This document shows, piece by piece, positions 59,767 to 64,000 of a stretch of DNA of 64,000 nt. Each line of letters starts with the position of its first letter. Position 1 is the stretch's first letter. This DNA comes from Struthio camelus (taxonomy: Eukaryota; Chordata; Aves; Struthioniformes; Struthionidae): NCBI RefSeq assembly GCF_040807025.1, contig NC_090967.1, positions 7,432,001 through 7,496,000 of the forward strand, written 5' to 3'. The notes below the pieces were generated by a model. That model did no database searches. It was not told the DNA's origin and worked only from the letters and a program-made list of their open reading frames with translations. The position numbers were made by a program, and so were the translations under genes.

Positions 59767-61644
59767 CTGCTCAACAATAAATGTGAAACTCCTGCCATTC
59801 CAGTGCCATATGTGGCACAGTGCCGTATACATACAGGTCTGTGCCTTGACATGAAAACTAAAATACAGATGTATTTTTTGCACATTCTTCAGAAAGGAAG
59901 GTGGGTAAACAGGCACCCTAAGCTCTTTTTCACTGGTATTCCCATGAAATGAGATGCTGCAGCCAGGACGTGGAACGTTCTGAGCATGGAAAACAAACAG
60001 GCCATGACTCTGATTTGATATTGTAGGACGGATCTTATTCTGCAAGAGAAGGTTCAGTTTTATTTTCTATTGTAAAGTTACAGAATCTAAGATTATTGAT
60101 TTAAACATGTAGTAAGATTGTTTCCTAGTCTCTCAGGAAACCTTGCAGGAAAGCCTGGACAAATAGCAACTGTTCAAACTAATTTCCTTCCTGTCTAATT
60201 CGGGCTATCAGAAGATATGTCTGTAGTAAAAGTTTGCAAGACCAGGATCTTAGTCTCCTGACCTAGGTGCAGATTTTGCAAGGCTTTCAAATTCCACTTG
60301 TCTAGAAAGTATGAGGGATGATTCTGCGTTTCAGCAAAGTCTCCAGATCCACAAGCAACATGAACCCTAGCTGGCTATGAAATTTCCTAATTGTTTACCC
60401 TGTAATCCTGACTTCTTTTGTCCTTGGAAAAGGCTCTACATCAGCATAATTAAAAATGTCAAACATGCTTGAGAAACTCTCCAAGTTACTAAAAATGAAT
60501 GTGAATTTCCTCCCCACAGCCTCACTTCATCTTTCCCTTACTCTGGCCTCAGCTTTACAAAGTGGTCTGTTTCCAGCCCTTCAGCATAGTTTGCATTCCA
60601 CTGCCAAGAATGAACATTTATTTATACAAACAACCATCCTCACAAGCACATCTCCGCATGCTATCCTAGGGCAGGGAAATAAACATAATTTCTCTTTCTG
60701 TTCTCTTTTGTGTAGCTGTAATTCTACATTTCTTCTTCTTTATTCGGAAGCATTATTGCAATGAAAGATTAGTGCAGTTCACTCACTTTCCTGTGCTGCA
60801 AATCTGCTCAGAAAGAAACTGGTATGCTTTTTCATTTCCCTACAATGATTTTATTTTATTACACTCTAATGATGGTGCCAGTTTCCCGATAAACCACTTA
60901 GGGGGTCTTGATGGCTCAGCAGGCAGGTTTTAAGAGATCTTCGCTCATGCTAGAACCTTGAGGGCTCTGTGTAACTCTCAGAAACTGAAAGCCCAAGAGC
61001 CTGCTTTTCTCAAAAACACACCGATAACCTCGTTTTCCCACGTCCATTACTGGGCTGCTGTGTTATACTAATTCTTCCAGCAGTGAAGCTGACATTGTAA
61101 AAGCCATCAATGGTAAATGAAACAGCAGCTACCAGGTGAGCAGCACTGTAAAAGGCTAATGTGGCTGGGGAGTCTGAAGCTCATACATTATTTCTAAAGG
61201 TTCTCCATCACTCACCTGTCAGACTGAGGTATTGTTCACTGAAATGCTAGCTCATTACCTATGTCCTCTGTCGTCAGATTGTCTCCCATTGCATCTGCTA
61301 TTTAAATGGGTATTATACAGATGCTAGATGACTCCAGACAGGGAAATTTCATAGTCTGAGCACAGTTCATTTAAATGAAAAAAGGGACTGTAAAAGAGAT
61401 AGAGATACACATGCAGAGCATCTAGATATTCTCCTTTAGATGGATATGTCTGCAAGCTGCTCTCTCTCTTTAAGCCCGTCAGGTTTAGCTGTGTGAGAGC
61501 CAACTTCCGTTCTCAGTTGATATAGCTGTTTGTAACTAAGAGTAATACTCAGATAGATAGGTTTACAATTACATCCACCAGTGAATTAGATGAAAGATAG
61601 TTTGGCTGGGTACTGTGTCACTTGCATTTCTAAGGGAATGTTTT

Positions 61645-61676
61645 AAGAAATGAAGCATTTAAGAAATGAAGCATTT
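61645..61676 (+). repeat. Tandem duplication AAGAAATGAAGCATTT
   Basis: Two exact adjacent 16-bp copies in AT-rich intergenic DNA. Confidence 0.9.
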
Positions 61677-62380
61677 AAGTAGTTTCTGAAGGATCCAGGG
61701 GAATGCTTTTAAAAATAAAATAAAATTTAAAACAAGCAAGAGGACGTTTTAGAATATGCTATATCTTTTCAGAAAGAAAAAACAGCTTTTTTAAACTCTA
61801 TTCCCAAATCAAAATCAATGAACTACTGCAACGAATGAAATACGAAGTTTTAGTGACTACTTGCCATGAATCATTACTGAATATTTTATTGCTCTTCATA
61901 CTTTCTCAGTAAGCTAGCTGTTGCCAATCTTGGAAAGGCATATGTAGTTTTGTTGCAGTATACGATTTAAATCTTATTCTTTACCTTGCAGCGCAAAGAA
62001 GGGGTGTTGTCCTTTAAGAATAGCTCAGTAACATTCCCAGGTAAGTACTCTGGTCTAAATAGATGTTGCTGGATTCAGGAAGAGAGGCATAGTTAGGACC
62101 TGGGCTGATTAGTATCGTCACAAGTAACATACGACAGGAGAGAAAAACCTTGTATTGAACATGCAGCAGGCAACATACCAGTACTTTCTCTGCACTAGAC
62201 TTCCATTGGGTGTAGGATTTATTCTAAGCTTGCAAGTTAAAATTGCATACCTGCAGCACACCAAAATGCATCCTTACTGGATTCTTCACATGGCTTTTTA
62301 GTATTGTTCTTTAAATTATATCAGTGAGACTACTAATAGATATTTCAGAACATTAGAAGAGGTATCCTATTATCTAAAGG

Positions 62381-62447
62381 TATATATAAATATATATATA
62401 CAGAGACACACACACACACACATATATGTACGTCTATGTATATAGCA
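62381..62447 (+). repeat. Compound TA/CA microsatellite
   Basis: TATATATAAATATATATATA followed by a (CA)n tract and a mixed TATG stretch. Confidence 0.85.
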
Positions 62448-62697
62448 CAATATCTCGCAGCCTTGTCTATTCCTCTAGATTTGAGTATGCAACGCTTTGA
62501 ATAGTGCAGTAACTCCTATAGAGACAGGGGAGGAATAAGTGACCCCAAAAGGGCATTAAGCAGCACAAGGACAGAAACGCAGAGACGTATCAACTCTATT
62601 TTGGAACTGCCAAAATTGCGCTCCCTTTTTCCCCTCCCGTATACTTCTTTACAGTGTCAGGCATTGACTTCATAGGTGCTTCAGAAGCACAGCTGAA

Positions 62698-63048
62698 TTA
62701 AAGTCCTTCTTTCCAAATTGATTCAAGAACAAATATGTCCAAATACATCTGAAAAAGTAATAGGGCTGAGACATCAAACCTCTGTGTGCTTGCCATGAGG
62801 CCTGCATTGTCATACAGGCTAATAAAGACATCATTTTCCCAGAGCTTCAGCTCTATTAAACACAAAGCTCCAAATGATTTCCTACTTGGATCAAAGATGT
62901 GCTTGTTCCAGTGCCACTTAAGTTTAAAAGGCAATACTGGGAATGAATGAAATCTCCCCAGTGGCAGCTGCTGAGGTTCAATTGGTTTGTCAGTGCCATA
63001 ATTATGCAGCGGACGTCTTCTGTTTGCTGGCCCATATGTTCTTGAAGG
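62698..63048 (-). other. Long open frame of unknown nature (hypothetical exon)
   Basis: A minus-strand frame stays open for about 116 codons in AT-rich DNA, where shorter frames are the rule. It reads NYGTDKPIEPQQLPLGRF, then KWHWNKHIFDPSRKSFGALC and LKLWENDVFISLYDNAG, ending at TAA. The amino-acid mix looks protein-like, but I recognise no family. There is no ATG near its upstream end, so if real it would be a terminal exon or a decayed copy. Chance is a fair alternative. Confidence 0.2.
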
Positions 63049-64000
63049 ATGTTATGTAATGGAAATAGTGCAGGGAAGCTTTGCTCCCAAAGCTAAGAGT
63101 TCCTTTCTTTTGTGGTATGATGACTCGCTTATGTTTCAGATGGTGAAAATGTTAAGAAACGTAACATTCCGATTTCAAACTCTTAAACCAATCACTGCTC
63201 TTATTTATCAAACTAGATGGAAGTGTATGAACAGAAACAATGGCCTAGATCCAGTGTCCTAGAACTGGTGTTTTAATACAGACATTGACCACATTTTTCA
63301 GATTATTTATATATTTCCAGCTGGCCCCTGAAGAAGAGTGCTCCCACTTACCTAATGCTAGAAACTGTCATTGTCATCAGTGGCAGAATTTGGTATGGCC
63401 CTTGATACTGACGATAAAAAGTGACTTCCTGTCCAGCCAACCACTGCTGCTCAGCCCTTCCACTTTGTCCCCAGAATACTTCTCACCTTTGTGGTTTAGG
63501 GTCTGGATGCTGGTTAGTAAATCCCTACTCATTAAATTGCTATCTCCTTGTCTAATAGATTGCACACCAGTTTTTCTGTAAAACAGAAATGAGTGTATAG
63601 TAAGCAATCCCGGCTCCAAAGTATTAAAGCATTAAAAGAACATTAAGGCATGAACCTGCAAAATGTGGAAGTTAAGGAGAATTTAGAGCGTGCAAGATCT
63701 CAACTGCTAAAGGAACAAAAGAAACATAATATCCTTTGGAATGTTTAATATTTAATTTGTTAAGATGCTCAGATACTAGGGCAGCAAATGCAGAGTAAAC
63801 ATGACAGATAGCACCATACCAGAGGTACTTCATGTCAGCCATAGGGAGTGCTAGGCATGCCAAAAAACAGAGATACAAAAAGCTACTTGTTTGCAGAACT
63901 GTACCTGTGATGCACATCCACCTGGACTGCATGCACAATATACATTTTCTAAACACTATTTAATACATGTTTATTCTTATTAAAAGAGAGCTTCCACATT

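Larger units (their letters stand above)
54390..64000. other. AT-rich region upstream of PTBP1 with no recognised gene
   Basis: I find no exon with a familiar protein match and no intact interspersed repeat in 9.6 kb. In human the next genes beyond PTBP1 are MISP and PALM; neither is recognisable here. Small structures are short direct repeats at 58277-58326, 59733-59766 and 61645-61676, a TA/CA microsatellite at 62381-62447 and one long open frame at 62698-63048. Confidence 0.5.

Overview
The window reads as a vertebrate nuclear chromosome segment, most likely from a bird microchromosome. Four genes are recognisable by translation: the 3' end of MED16 (+), complete CFD/complement factor D (-), complete PLPPR3 (+) and complete PTBP1 (-). 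This is the gene order of human 19p13.3 in reverse orientation. Sauropsid, probably avian, origin is inferred from PTBP1 sequence details as I remember the chicken protein, from the scarcity of interspersed repeats, and from the very GC-rich left third with many long G/C runs. I cannot name the species.

Layout: 1-2164 holds the last three coding exons of MED16, tail to tail with CFD (five coding exons, 6255-8006). CFD and PLPPR3 are divergent. The space between them holds GC-rich DNA and a ~2.36-kb minisatellite (10152-12512) of a 20/21-bp unit, arranged in a ~650-690-bp higher-order pattern that ends against the PLPPR3 5' end. PLPPR3 has a probable non-coding first exon, seven further exons and a polyA signal at 17027. 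From 17 to 21.5 kb I see no gene, but there are several X-box (RFX-type) motifs; base composition shifts here from GC-rich to AT-rich. PTBP1 fills 21.6-53.9 kb: a ~3-kb 3'UTR, 15 coding exons giving 557 aa with four RRMs, and a CpG-island promoter with a YY1-type element and repeated CATCTTGA motifs. 54.4-64 kb is AT-rich DNA in which I recognise no gene.

The genes are functionally unrelated: a Mediator subunit, an alternative-pathway complement protease, a neuronal phosphatase-like membrane protein and a splicing repressor. Their grouping is ancestral synteny, not an operon-like unit. The mammalian neutrophil protease genes AZU1-PRTN3-ELANE, which lie between CFD and PLPPR3 in human, are not visible here. 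The strongest regulatory signal is in PTBP1 intron 10: a 409-base stretch with no AG on the sense strand leads to the 34-nt exon 11, with a near-ideal branch-point motif ~358 nt upstream. This is the architecture of the known PTB autoregulatory exon.
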